Shown piece by piece: positions 11,401 through 22,633 of a stretch of DNA of 64,000 nt. Where the stretch lies: NCBI RefSeq assembly GCF_003573695.1, contig NC_039361.1:96660279-96724278 (forward strand), given 5' to 3'. A program made the position numbers and the translations under genes. Positions within the stretch are counted from its first letter, which is position 1; every line of letters starts with the position of its first letter. A model generated the notes under the pieces. It was not told the DNA's origin and did no database searches. It saw only the letters and a list, made by a program, of their open reading frames with translations. This DNA is from Papaver somniferum (Eukaryota > Streptophyta > Magnoliopsida > Ranunculales > Papaveraceae).

Positions 11401-12480
11401 AGGCTCAGGATAATTACACATGGGGACTACCAGCATGGGATGCCTTCACTTCCCTCAACCAAGTTATTTCTGATGTCAACATCGTCACTGTCGAAGCTTT
11501 ACGAGCCGCAAGAATTTCTCAACATGAAGCCGTACACGTGCATCAAAGACTCCCAAAAGCACGCCGCAGAGATATTCACATATCCGTCCACGTCAACATA
11601 TCTATAACCAGACATAAGTGTAACTTAGGACTGCTCATCGCATCCCATTCGATATAATAGTCCAAGATGCAGAAGATGGTTCGAAGGATGTCGCTTGGAA
11701 TGAAGTTCTTGAAGACTTGGTAGCAGCATGTCGGCAACGGAACGCCTCTCAGCTCATCTACTTCACCCAACGGCTCCGGAAGATTTCGACCATACAAGCA
11801 TCCAAAACATGTCATCATCGCAATCAGAAAGGAAAGAATAATCCTTCCAGACACCGGCTCAGCAGTACAGTCACCAAATAACTTAAAGTCAAGGATGGAT
11901 CAACAACGTAGCTACACTCTCCAAGATTATCCCTGACATGATCATTGCCGAACATATATTTCATCCATCCATCCCAGGAGCAAAGTGGAGTTTAGGTAAA
12001 TTTTGAAACCCACTGGAGAGGTTAGATACTCGTTCTTCTGGAGACAGAACCTTATTACACATCCTGGAGAATATCGATGGTACTGTTGGCTACATGCGCA
12101 AAAGAGAAAGGAGCACCTACCTTGAGTTCTCCTGGCTCGCCTTGCTGCTGATTATAACTATTGGAGATTGCTTTGTTGCCATTGCTACTCGCTCTGCTGC
12201 TGCTAACAAAGAACGTCATTCACACCAAGCTAAATTTCCAAGTTTAATCAACTACTCATGGATATTACACTCACATCCAAAATACGAGAACAAGATGTAC
12301 TTACCTTGCTGTCGATGATTGGTACGCTCGTGATGGACCTTCTGATAGTAATGAAGAGGAGCCGACTGCCGCAAATGAAAGCATGGAGTCAGACGAGCAA
12401 CAAAAATGGAAAAGGGTTGATACCCCTTTTTATACGAACAGAGTTTCCAGAAGAAAGATTCCTTCTTGCTCCATTAACGG
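8491..12480 (+). mobile_element. G1 internal domain, copy B (non-coding, truncated)
   Basis: Copy B aligns along its whole length with copy A (743-about 4700), including the tandem array and the paragraph-like order of short motifs. It stops abruptly at 12480, at the point corresponding to about 4719 in copy A, where the LTR of G2 starts. It has no gag or pol signature. The ORFs at 9388-9684, 11576-11854 and 12094-12318 are not conserved as reading frames between copies and are not called. Confidence 0.7.
10205..10455. repeat. Tandem repeat, 34-37 bp unit (copy B)
   Basis: This is the same array as at 2490-2725, about seven units of GTAGCCGCCACTCCTTCC plus TGCCAAGGATCGTG, at the corresponding place in the second internal domain. 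Confidence 0.85.
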
Positions 12481-12929
12481 TGTAGATTGTTGATTTTCAA
12501 CAAAGGACAAAATCGTAAAATCATGACACTGCATGTTTCTGACACGGATTTCAGGCATGTGATGATTCATATTTTACGATCCATGGTGAATTTTTTTCCG
12601 AAAGGCCTCCACCAGCTGAGCGTTCGACACCTCGCATTTCATCATGCCCTCTATGTAGAATAACATAATTGGGCGGTTCTTCGTAAGATTGAGAGCATTA
12701 ATGCCTTCACTACGTCGGTGATACTCACTGTTCCCTGACTACATGAGAGAGTAACGATTCGGCGGTTCTCCGTAAGATTGAGAGCAATAACGCCTTCAGG
12801 ACTTCGGCAACACTTGTTTTTTTCTGACTATGCACCTCATAATGGGTGTAATGCTTTAACTAGCTAATATCCCTTCTGCGATAGATTAATTCTACCGTGA
12901 CATTCACCACTGAATTCCTAGAAGATAAT

Positions 12930-13170
12930 CTATTTTATCTCATTACTCCGATTTCATGATCGAATCCACGGCTGATCTCATGGAATGGTAATAGATAATC
13001 TCATTACTCCGATTTCATGATCGAATCCACGGCTGATCTCATGGGATGGTAATAACTACTTCCATTACTCCGATTCAGTGGTCGAATCCACGATCCCATG
13101 GAATAATAATACCTATTTTATTATTATCATGAATTCATGGTCGAATCCACGGCTGATCCTATGGATTGAT
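12930..13170. repeat. Tandem repeat, ~60 bp unit, 4 copies, in G2 LTR
   Basis: CATTACTCCGATT recurs at 12941, 13002 and 13062, with a degenerate unit near 13120. Each is followed by CATGATCGAATCCACGGCTG. The 3' LTR has the same array at about 24630-24870. Confidence 0.85.
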
Positions 13171-14639
13171 AAAAATAAACTACTCACTTTTATTACTCAA
13201 TTTCATGAATCATTCTCCACTGAATTTCATAAATTAGTAATGAAAACTCAATAATCGGGCAATTGAACTACCACTGAGTAAGTCCCATCTAATGGTGCAA
13301 GTGTACTTAACAATGATGCACGAAAGAGCACCCAATTGCACGAACGAGCATCCAAAAATATGGACAAACGAGGAATCTCGCACAAAACGCGAGAGAGGAA
13401 ATAATAACATTAAAATAATGAAGAAACACCCATGGGCTGGGCCCACCGGCCGGCCGGCCATGCCTTAGCCGTGGCCGGTTCCATGCTTCCTCCATTATTT
13501 TCCCCTTATTTTTGTTATTTTCATGAACTCATGAAGACTCCTCCATTCTAACAAATTTCTTTGTTTGAGCAAAACTCATGGTTTCTCCATATTTTCATGG
13601 TTTCTCCATATTTTCGTGGTTTCATAAAAAATAATAATATAAAAATAGGGAAAGGTGTTGCGGGACCGGGTAACCTAGACGGCCGGCCATACCGTAGCCG
13701 TGGCCGGTCCCACACCTTACAGTCTCTAATCTTTCATAAATTGTTGTTTCTCTCATCTTGTGAAACTTCCCTGTTTCAGCAAAAATCATGGTTTCACCAT
13801 ATTTTCTCAAATATTGCTCAAACCATGAAAAAGCCAAAATTCAACATGATCACATGACCGATTAGGCTACTCAAGAAAAATATATTAAAATATTATTATT
13901 TTAATATTCACCAAATATTGATCAAACGGGCATACTTGCCCATTTGAGCAAAATCGAGAATTCTAGTCAAAGATCGAACTCTTCTGAAAATCCAAGATAT
14001 TGCTAAAACGCACATCAAAAAGATGTTGAAACTCTCAGGACTGGGACACGGGCATTAAGGTGACATGAGCATGCTCCCTTGACCGACCAAGGGCGTCTCT
14101 AAGGCTTGCAACGAGCCGGTCCCACACGTTTTCACAATTTTTGACCTAATTTGCGCAATTGCTCATATTGGGTCCAAACTCTTCCCAGCCAACTTCGAGT
14201 TTGCTCGAACTCCCACCAGCTATCCCACGACCACCAAGGGCCGGTCTCATGCCATCTTGGTCAGTCCCTCACTTTTCCATAATTAGGTTTTATCACCTAA
14301 TGCTCAATCGAGCACTATTTCAATAAATGATGAAATCTGCATTAATCGTCATTCCTTCACCAACCGGTCAACTCAGGACCCTGGTGTACGCTTACTTGAG
14401 CAATTGGTCGGTCCCTCCTCCTTCGCTCATGACTTATTTTCAGCAATTCGTCAATTAATGAGCAATTGATTAAAAATTAGGGTTTCGAACAAACGCTTGA
14501 CAAATCATCATTCTGAGCAAGTTCAAACACTAAATAGATTTATGTTGATCCAACAAACAACATGCGGATTAATTATATAATATTCGGTAATCTACCAATA
14601 TTTTAATTAAAATTTTATTGGGTCACGTCACCAATAAAT

Positions 14640-15000
14640 AAATAATTCGTCGAATTGAGCAATACTTGCTCAGTTGCTCGAATATTGATACACTATCAAT
14701 ATTCAGTAATTTATCAGTAATTCGTCGAATTGAGTAATACTTGCTCAGTTGCTCGAATATTGATCCAACTATCAATATTCAATAATTTAACAGTAATTCG
14801 TCGTGAACAATACTTGCTCAGTTGCTCGAATATTGATCCAACTATCAATATTCAGTAATTCGTCGAATTGAGCAATACTTGCTAAATTGCCCAACTATCA
14901 ATATTCAGTAATTCGCAATACTTGCTCAATTGCTCGAATATTGATCCAACCATCGATATCCAGTAATTTGTCGAGCGATACTTGCTCAGTTACTCGAATG
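14640..15000. repeat. Degenerate tandem repeat with hairpin units in G2 LTR
   Basis: Units of 60-95 bp contain TTCGTCGAATTGAGCAATAC, TTGCTCAGTTGCTCG and an inverted pair, GAATATTGAT...ATCAATATTC, separated by about 6 bases. The pair is repeated about four to five times. The 3' LTR holds a shorter version (about 36690-36990), so the copy number differs between the two LTRs. Confidence 0.75.
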
Positions 15001-15366
15001 TTCCACTGAGCAATTCGTCATTCATGCTCAATTCGACAAAACCTAGACTCATTGTGTAAATCAGTCAACGTGAATAATTAAATACACGTCTTTTATGCAG
15101 ATTCCACGATTTATGAGACATCAATCACGTCACAAATGAGGGATATCAATTAGGATTTTGGTCTAGCGGCCTACGACACGTGGATTGATCCACGATGAGA
15201 ATATGAGTCAGTCGATGGTTGAAGGAGTTAGCAAAGTAGTGGGTGTACGGTTAACCAAGTCTCCGCATGACATGGAACTGGTTTCACCACGATCTTCCAC
15301 TTTCCCACTCTTTCACTCAAGAAACCGTCACACTTACAGGGATCATGATGTTCATCATTCTTGCAA

Positions 15367-15374
15367 TATAAATA
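15367..15374 (+). promoter_or_regulatory. TATA box of G2 5' LTR
   Basis: TATAAATA in the context TTGCAATATAAATAAGTCC, about 390 bp before the LTR end. The 3' LTR has the same box at 37359-37366. Its position matches the G1 LTR boxes. Confidence 0.6.
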
Positions 15375-15758
15375 AGTCCAAATCGAGGACAACCGATCAT
15401 TATCATCATTCGTCAACAACTCGATTAAAACTTATTCATAGAACTCAACTTAAGTAGTTCATCAATTTGCAGAAACCTTCAACACATCCACAATCCTTCA
15501 TCATCATTGATCCCACACAATTCTCAGCTTCCCTCCTACAGATCAACCCATCTCCATCTTTGCGACCGAATTGACTGTGGAACGGCCATTGACTTGGTTT
15601 AGGCCGGAGTCCTACAGATTGATCTCTCGAATCTAAGTACTCCCTTTGCAGTGCATCTGTGTGAGGTTCAGCAGTTTGCTCGGTCAAGGAGTCTCGTCCG
15701 CACGCTCGACTCTTCACCTTCCTAAAAAACCAGCAAACCATTTTCCCCATCCATAGAT

Positions 15759-15776
15759 TGGCGACCACAGTGGGAG
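15759..15776 (+). other. G2 primer binding site
   Basis: TGGCGACCACAGTGGGAG begins five bases after the LTR end. TGG matches the universal tRNA CCA end. The cognate tRNA was not identified. Confidence 0.65.
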
Positions 15777-15812
15777 ATTATTATCTCGGTTGCAATCTCA
15801 CATTTTCACAAA

Positions 15813-18451
15813 ATGGTTGATCTTAGGTCAGGTTCAGTTACAAATCCTAACGCGAACATCACTAGCACTAGCAACAATGGTGGTATTCCAGAAACCATTC
15901 TTGCTTCCAACAATGGTGGTAACACTACTCCTCCTCGAACCAATGTCAAAAATCATCCTCTTTTAGGCCGACATCCCGAGGAAGTCAGAGAAAATCCACC
16001 CACCATTGCTGATCTCATGAAAGTGCAAGAAACTCTTGCCAAAAATCAGACCGACATGGCTGCGACGCAGAAAGATCTATGCAACTATCTCAAAACCCTC
16101 ACTGACAAAGTGTCCGAGAAGACTCAGGAGAAAGGAAAATCCAAATAAGCATCTGTTGACCCTGAAGTTGTTCTTGTCCATGTAGTTGATGATGATGAAG
16201 TTCACAAAGCTGCAGAAACAGCAAAGGAGCCCGCCGGTTTCATCACTCGTGAAGATCTGGAATATTTTATGGAGGATCGAGGGAAGGGAAATGCGCAGTT
16301 TTTCCATCACCATCAACCTCCATACCCTTCTGCTACACAGAGAATCCCTCTCCTAAAGGGTTACACTTCTCCAACGTTCACACTGTACAATGGAACTGGG
16401 AACGCTTGGGAACATGTTTCTCAATTCCTGGAGGCACTAGGAGAGCACGAGCACAACCACGTTGTTCGTATGAAAGAATTCTCAAAATCTCTGACGGGCC
16501 GGGCATATACTTGGTACAACAACATTGCACCTGGGAGCATCGCAAACTGGGGAGCAATGGTTAACGCCTTCTACAGGAAATATTTCTTCGTTTCTGAACA
16601 GATTACTCTCTCCGACTTATGAAGGATGACTCAGTAGAATGTTGAAAATTCGAATGAGTATGTGAAGAGGTTAAGAATCCAAGCCTTAGATTGTCATGAT
16701 CCAAATGTCACTGAACAACAATTAGTAGATTTGTGCATCAACGGGATGATTCCAGTCTATAAAGATTTGCTAGAAAATCTTCGATTTCAGACTTTCTCAG
16801 AACTCCATGAATCAGCAAAGCGATCAGCAACCACTGCCCCAGCTTTGCTATAAATAATAAAAACTGTCAAAGTCAAGGATCCGCGAGACACTCGAAACAG
16901 CACCACCATGCATTTAATTAACAAGCAGTATAATGTCGAGGCTTCCGCGAATGTTGCTTAAGGGAGCAAAAGAAAAGTTGACGCACAACAACTTAAGAAT
17001 GTCCCTCTGACGTTTACGAAGGCACCAAGGAAGGAAAACTGAACTCGAAGTGCACAAGCGCCGGCTCAACAGAATGATCATGAAGTACCGGATTTTCCTT
17101 TCCCTATTGAAGAGGTGATCGAGTTACTGGAGGTATGGATCCAAGATGGTGTGATCAACTTACCTCATGTCAAAGGGGAACCAAATGAGGAACAAATGGA
17201 AAATCCATGCTACTTCTACTTCCATAGATATGCCAGTCATCCGATAAGTGATTGCAGAACTTTGAAGCGCAAATTCAAGGAAAAGGCTGATTCAGGAGAA
17301 CTGGGGACTGAAGGAGTACATAAGAATCCTCTCCCAATCCGAACCTTCACATTTTCTGAACCACCAGTCAAAGAAGCAGTTCAATCATCAATCGAGCATG
17401 CCTGCGAATTGCTGTATCTGTCAAAAGCTCAATGGATGGACATGTTTTCGACTTTGAACCATATAGTGTCCTGGAAACGACTGTCAATCCCAAAAACACA
17501 CCCTGAACCTCCAGTCACTGACAAAGAAATGTATGATTGGGGACTTCTCACCACGGTGTACCTGAAAGTAAACGATTTCAAGCGAGTACTGGTCGATGTT
17601 GGTATTGTTGTCAATATCATTACTTTGAAAACTCTCAGAGCTGCAGGCATCACTCGACAAGAAGAAACTCAGGCTCCTGCCTCAGTCAGAGATCATGAAG
17701 GAATCCCCAGGGATGATTACGGTTACATCATTCTCAATATGAAAACCGACTCAACTTGGATTGAAACCAAGTTTTACATAATTAGAGAAGATTCAGGATA
17801 CGACATGATTCTTGGATGGACATGGATGCATGCTGAAAAGGTAACTCCAACATCTTCAATTGCACACTTCTCTGTTGAAGAAAGCTCTAACTCAGAGGAA
17901 AGCTCCGACTCGGAAGAAATGGAGGATGCCCCATTCAAGCATCTGGAGGAAGTCAAAGCCCTGATAGGACTTACACAAAACCCTGAAGAAAACGCACATG
18001 AATTTGTCAGAAGATTCCACACTCAGGCAAGTCTTATTCTTTCTCATGTGTCTATATTATCAACTTTCAAATATGCTTCCTTTGTCCGGGGACTCAATCT
18101 CACTCATGACCAAGCTACTATCAAATGCTATGAATAGTCTCTCCTCAGCAGTAATACACTAAATGGTTGGAGTCTCTCCAAACTGAGCATCCCAGTAAAA
18201 GGTTTATCGATGAATACATGGCTCAATTCAACAAGCGATATACCCATTGCGTGAGTGTCCATATGTGTCGCAGAATTGGAAAGCTCCACCAACATGGAAT
18301 CCTACTGTACGAGGAATTCCGAACCAACAGAAGATATTCAGGGCACGAGCAACCAAGCATAACAAATTTCATGAAGGAGGTTTGGTTCTTAAGGCAACTA
18401 GACGCAATTTGCATTCCTCAAAGAGTTCTAACTGAAAAGGACCTTTTATGA
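15813..18451 (+). pseudogene. G2 gag-protease remnant
   Basis: One reading frame runs from ATG at 15813 to 18137 with no frameshift but six in-frame stops (16146, 16620, 16635, 16851, 16959, 17040). Its N-terminus is MVDLRSGSV. A retrotransposon gag domain (about 16270-16830) includes LTGRAYTWYNN, ALGEHEHNHV and NEYVKRLRIQALDC. A zinc-knuckle-like segment at about 17207-17266 has the form C-x4-H-x4-H-x4-C (FHRYASHPISDCRTLKRKF). A retropepsin-like domain (about 17560-17860) has RVLVDVGIVVNIITLKTL and GYDMILGWTWMH; the catalytic triplet reads D-V-G in place of D-T/S/N-G. After it come an S/E-rich linker and gag-like text (ENAHEFVRRFHTQ), a stop at 18135, then a shifted frame (18167-18451) with RFIDEYMAQFNKRY. 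No RT follows. It cannot make a full protein as it stands. Confidence 0.8.
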
Positions 18452-18855
18452 TTGCTAATTCAGTTGCCGGAGGATACTAAAAATTGGCTGACATCAATGG
18501 AAAGACAAGTATACCAGTGATCCATGAGAATTGGCTCAAGATTTTTGACGCGTGAAGCATTCAACATTGGGTGATTTATGTCCTGGACAAACGCTCAAGA
18601 CATCTGGCGTTTGCATCTTAGGATTTTCCTTTACCTGTATTTTCAATTCCTCCAAAATGTTTGCAATACTTGCATTCAGTATTTGAATTCAGCAGTTTAT
18701 CAAAGCTCTTTTATTTAAGAAATATCTCTATCAGATTCGAAATTCAAAAGAAAATCCTCAGTCACTCATAAATTCAAAACCAATCAAAAGTTCAAAACCG
18801 AAGTAAAACCTCACATCTCTAAGAATTTCAATGTTCGGATATTATTGGAAGAAAA
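18452..18855. other. Spacer between gag-protease and antisense gene of G2
   Basis: About 400 bp without a recognisable coding frame. RT would be expected here in an autonomous Gypsy element, but no such motif is present on either strand. The A-rich stretch near 18690-18840 may hold the 3' UTR of the antisense gene. Confidence 0.5.
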
Positions 18856-21800
18856 CTAAAGAAAGCCATCAAAGTATGATTTTTGCTTCTCAGCATTCTC
18901 CAAGACTTGCAAAGCCACTTTCTCCAACTCCATCTTTTTGGTCAGCTCAGCATTCTTGGTCATTTTCTCCATCACGGTGTCACTTGTAAAAGGGATGTTC
19001 TTCACTACTGCATCCTTGATGGTGTTGATCTTCTGACAAATCCACTTCAAGTTGAATCCAAGTCTCTCAGAATTCTCCAAGTTATACTCCCAATCAAAAA
19101 GTACATCTTGAGTAACAGTATTTCTGGCCCTGGTTCGTATATCATCTATAACACGCAATACGTTTCCTAGTTTCATTGTCAAGAAATAGCTACGTTCAGA
19201 ATCTCTTGTAACGACAATATGGCCATACATCTTCCACAACTTCTCACACATGCTGGCATACCCAGTGGGAACACTGAATCCACTAACAAATACATGATAC
19301 GGGAGTGAAGCACCAAATGGAGGCTCACAAATAATCCCTGCATTGGGATATTCGTGTATTACTACACGATTCTCAACTACTGGAGCATCCTCTATTGTTA
19401 TTGCAACATCTTCTTCTGGGACGGTCTCTTCTGTTCTTGGCTCGGTTTCAACAGCAACTGGAGTCTCAGTTTCCTCCATGGCTTCAGCAGCGATATTCTC
19501 ATAACTCGGAGGTGCATAGGTGGTGATGCCACTACTTTGATTCACCATATTGCTCGAATCATCAACATTGGTTTCGTTATCCTCAACTTCAGTATTCGAC
19601 GCCTAATACGAAGATTACATAAGATTAGAAGGATTCAAGCATAAGGACCAACGGAAATCATAGATTCCAGCATGTAAGTGAACTAATACTATCTAAGTTC
19701 TTTATTATGCATCCAAGGCATGAGCAAATGGTGTGGAAGTCATGAAACACGTTTTTCAGTAAGTCGGACCGAAGAGATTTTATACTGCCTTGTATGAGAT
19801 GATGAAATGGGAAAATTGGTAAAGAATATAAGGTTGAGTCATATATCATTCTCTTCGTATGGATGTTTTATATAACATATAAAAATTTCATAGTAATCGG
19901 ATAAACGAGTAAGGAGTTCTAGACAAAACATTGTACTACATGCCAGCTGAAAAATTCCTGAAAGTCTCCTGGAAGTTTATTGTTTCGCTGATTTCGGCCT
20001 CTAAACATGCTCAAAACTCTAAAAGCTTCTTCAACAAATCTTGGAAATTTCCTGGGCATAAGGATACATGCCCAGATCGCGAAAATCTGACATCGTATGA
20101 AGATTTTATGGCGTTTTTGATAAAATTATGAGTTCTGAATTTTCTGGTAACGTACTTCGCTAAAGTTTCTTCATTCATTTATGCGAATTTTCATTCAATC
20201 AACCTCAAATCAGAAATCCTACACTTCTATGAATATAATACAAAATGGATACTTACTTGAGGAGTCTCCAAGTCATTCGAAGGGTTAACAGGGTCGGCAT
20301 CAATATTGGGAGCACCATTATTTCCATTCAGTCGTGATTCTTGAGGATTCTCTTTCTCACTACCATTCAAAGACGAATGAATAGCATGACCATGTTATCT
20401 TTCCACAACAATCTCCTCCTTGATCCATCAACAATAATCATCATTATTTCATTCAAGGAAATGCTGAAATCACTTACATGAAAGGATACTCACATCAACC
20501 TCTCCATCGATGCTGGATTCCTGAATTGTTCGTATGGAGGAAAGATGAAGACTGTCAATAATCGATGGAGAAAAATTCTGAAACAAATTAACAACATTCT
20601 TTTGGGATCCTCATTACATGGACGAGAAAATCGCAACGATAAAGAAAGTGCTAACAACTAACCAAAGAAGCAGCTGGGGACTGCGTATTGTTCGCTATCA
20701 TTCTTTAATTTATTCTGCTCCTGCTTTCCCCACCCTGGGGACTGTCTTGCCATTCAGAGAAGTCTACAGGAATTCGAGGCCTCACAACATGACCAACCTA
20801 CAATGAACTAATCGAAACAATTAAAGTTGCGATTATTATGCTATTATCAAAAACATGAGGAAAATATTCACCTGTGAAGATTCTGGAGATGTTTTCCTTT
20901 TATCACCAGTAGAAAGAGGTTTCAACCGTGGGCGATCCAAGAGTATTTCAGCAGAAGGAAACACTCGTGTTGGAGATTTGACATCCATCACAAAATTATA
21001 CAAGCGTTCAAGTTGTTGATTCCAGAATGTTGCATAACCTGGAGTTACATAAATGTCCCGGTCGGTAAAAGAAGATACATAATCATTCCCTTTCACATGT
21101 GTGTTATTAAATGAGCCTTCAAATATTCAAGCGATGGTTTATTCATCGGATGACCTGGAGTACACTGATCGAGACCTATTGGTCGAGCTGCTCTGTCGAT
21201 ATTATATTCTTCCACCTGGAACTCTCCTTGCATCACTGACACTATGTAACCAGGAGTGCAACTCAGCATAAAAGATTTATCTCCATCACTCAATTTATTG
21301 CCAGACTTCAAAGTGATCATCTTTTTAGTATCATTGAAAGTGATCAATTTCGAGAAGAAAGGAGGAATTGTCGTCCAGGGGCGAAAGTTGAACTCAGATT
21401 CGGTGTCTAAAATACTAACAAGGCATGTCTTTTTCCGTGGTCGCTTCGTAGACCATCACATAATCCTAGCACTATTTTTCTCAAGGATGACATGACGGGT
21501 ATCCACTTTGGGTCCTTGCAAGACGCTATGGGGAGTTGGGGAATATTTCTCAAAGTGCTCCCACATTAAGGCTTGGAGGAACGCGGTATTAGAATATGTC
21601 TCAATCTTCATGAAACCATTGGAGACGCTGGAATCCATGACTAAAGAATCCAAATTAGCAAACAGTGAACCCAGAAACAAACTACCAATGGGAAGTTTCT
21701 CACCTTTAGCCATTTTTATAGCAAAAGAGATCACAAACGGCTTCAATAAATGTCCACTGTCTTCAAGTATGTCTCGGGAGAGCCACAAACATAAGAGATC

Positions 21801-22633
21801 AACAATGTTCAAAGTATCAGGTTCTTCAGGAATCACGTCTCTCGGCCACCAATGTTTCAGCCATCGAGCATAGCAAACTATGGGCGACTTGTTGAGCTCT
21901 TGCATTTTGGATTCCAGAATGCCAGATATTGCATTTTACCCCGTTGAGAGCTCTTCAGGGAAATTACCAGTAACTGGGAGATGCAATAAAGCGACTACAT
22001 CTTCCAAAGTGACAATGAATTCTCCCCATCTACAAATGAATGTGTGAATAGGAATGCACCAACGGGCAAGCAGATCCACCATACCTGGTATGTCGTGATT
22101 GATCACTAAATCCCCAGTCGCTTGAATATCTCGTGTCACTTGTGCATGATCCATCATAGTTCTTACATGACTATAGACCAGCATATGACGTGCCCATCCG
22201 GAGAAATGCGCCAGGGGTTTTCGAGAAAGTTTGAGTTCCACGTGAGAACCCAAATAGTGCTTCCCACCCAAACAGAACCTAATTATCGCCTGAAGAGTTA
22301 CCATCTTTTCTGAGTAGTGCTTCTGGGATTTATGAGCAACCGGAATGTGGAACCTGAAGGACGCTTTTCGGTTTTATACTGAAACACGAAGAATTCATCA
22401 TTAGTATTTGGGATGTTCTTGGTTTTATCCTCCCTTTTCCTAGAGGCCCTAGAATCATCATATCTGGAAGATACATCAGTAGATGCATCCTCTCCGGAAG
22501 AATCCTCTCTAGAAGCATCCTCTCCAGAAGAATCCTCTCTGGAAGACTCTTCCCTAGAAGCATCTTCAGAAGCGATGTCCTGATGATCAGTCATATTTAT
22601 AAAGTCGTTGTAACATCCACACATAAATTTCAT
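18856..22633 (-). pseudogene. Antisense plant mobile domain (PMD) protein gene in G2
   Basis: Read on the minus strand, the gene starts with an acidic S/E/D tandem-repeat segment (22633-22298). A PMD core (22304-20872) follows with RWCIPIHTFICRWGEFIVTL, DVVALLHLPVTGNF, ARWLKHWWPRD, LCLWLSRDILED, KGEKLPIGSLFLGSLFANLD and FLQALMWEHFEKYSPTP. Further exons are 20577-20494 (acceptor TTTCAG, donor GTGAGT), one ending at 20257 (donor GTAAGT), and 19602-18856. The last ends in a charged helical tail (ERLGFNLKWICQKINTIKDA, then LTKKMELEKVALQVLENAEK). Damage in the core: in-frame stops at 21936 and 21456, and frameshifts near 22300 and 21095. Antisense PMD ORFs upstream of the 3' LTR are known in Tat-type Gypsy elements. 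Family function is unclear; cellular relatives MAIN and MAIL1 act in silencing. Confidence 0.75.

Larger units (their letters stand above)
12481..15753 (+). repeat. G2 5' LTR (3.27 kb)
   Basis: It begins TGTAGATTGTTG and ends in CCATCCA before the PBS. It matches the split 3' LTR along its length. It contains several local tandem arrays (12660-12840, 12930-13170, 14640-15000), GC-rich GGCCGGCC islands near 13450 and 13680, and a TATA box at 15367. The last ~600 bp resemble the G1 LTR end in wording and order, which marks the two as sister families. Confidence 0.85.
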
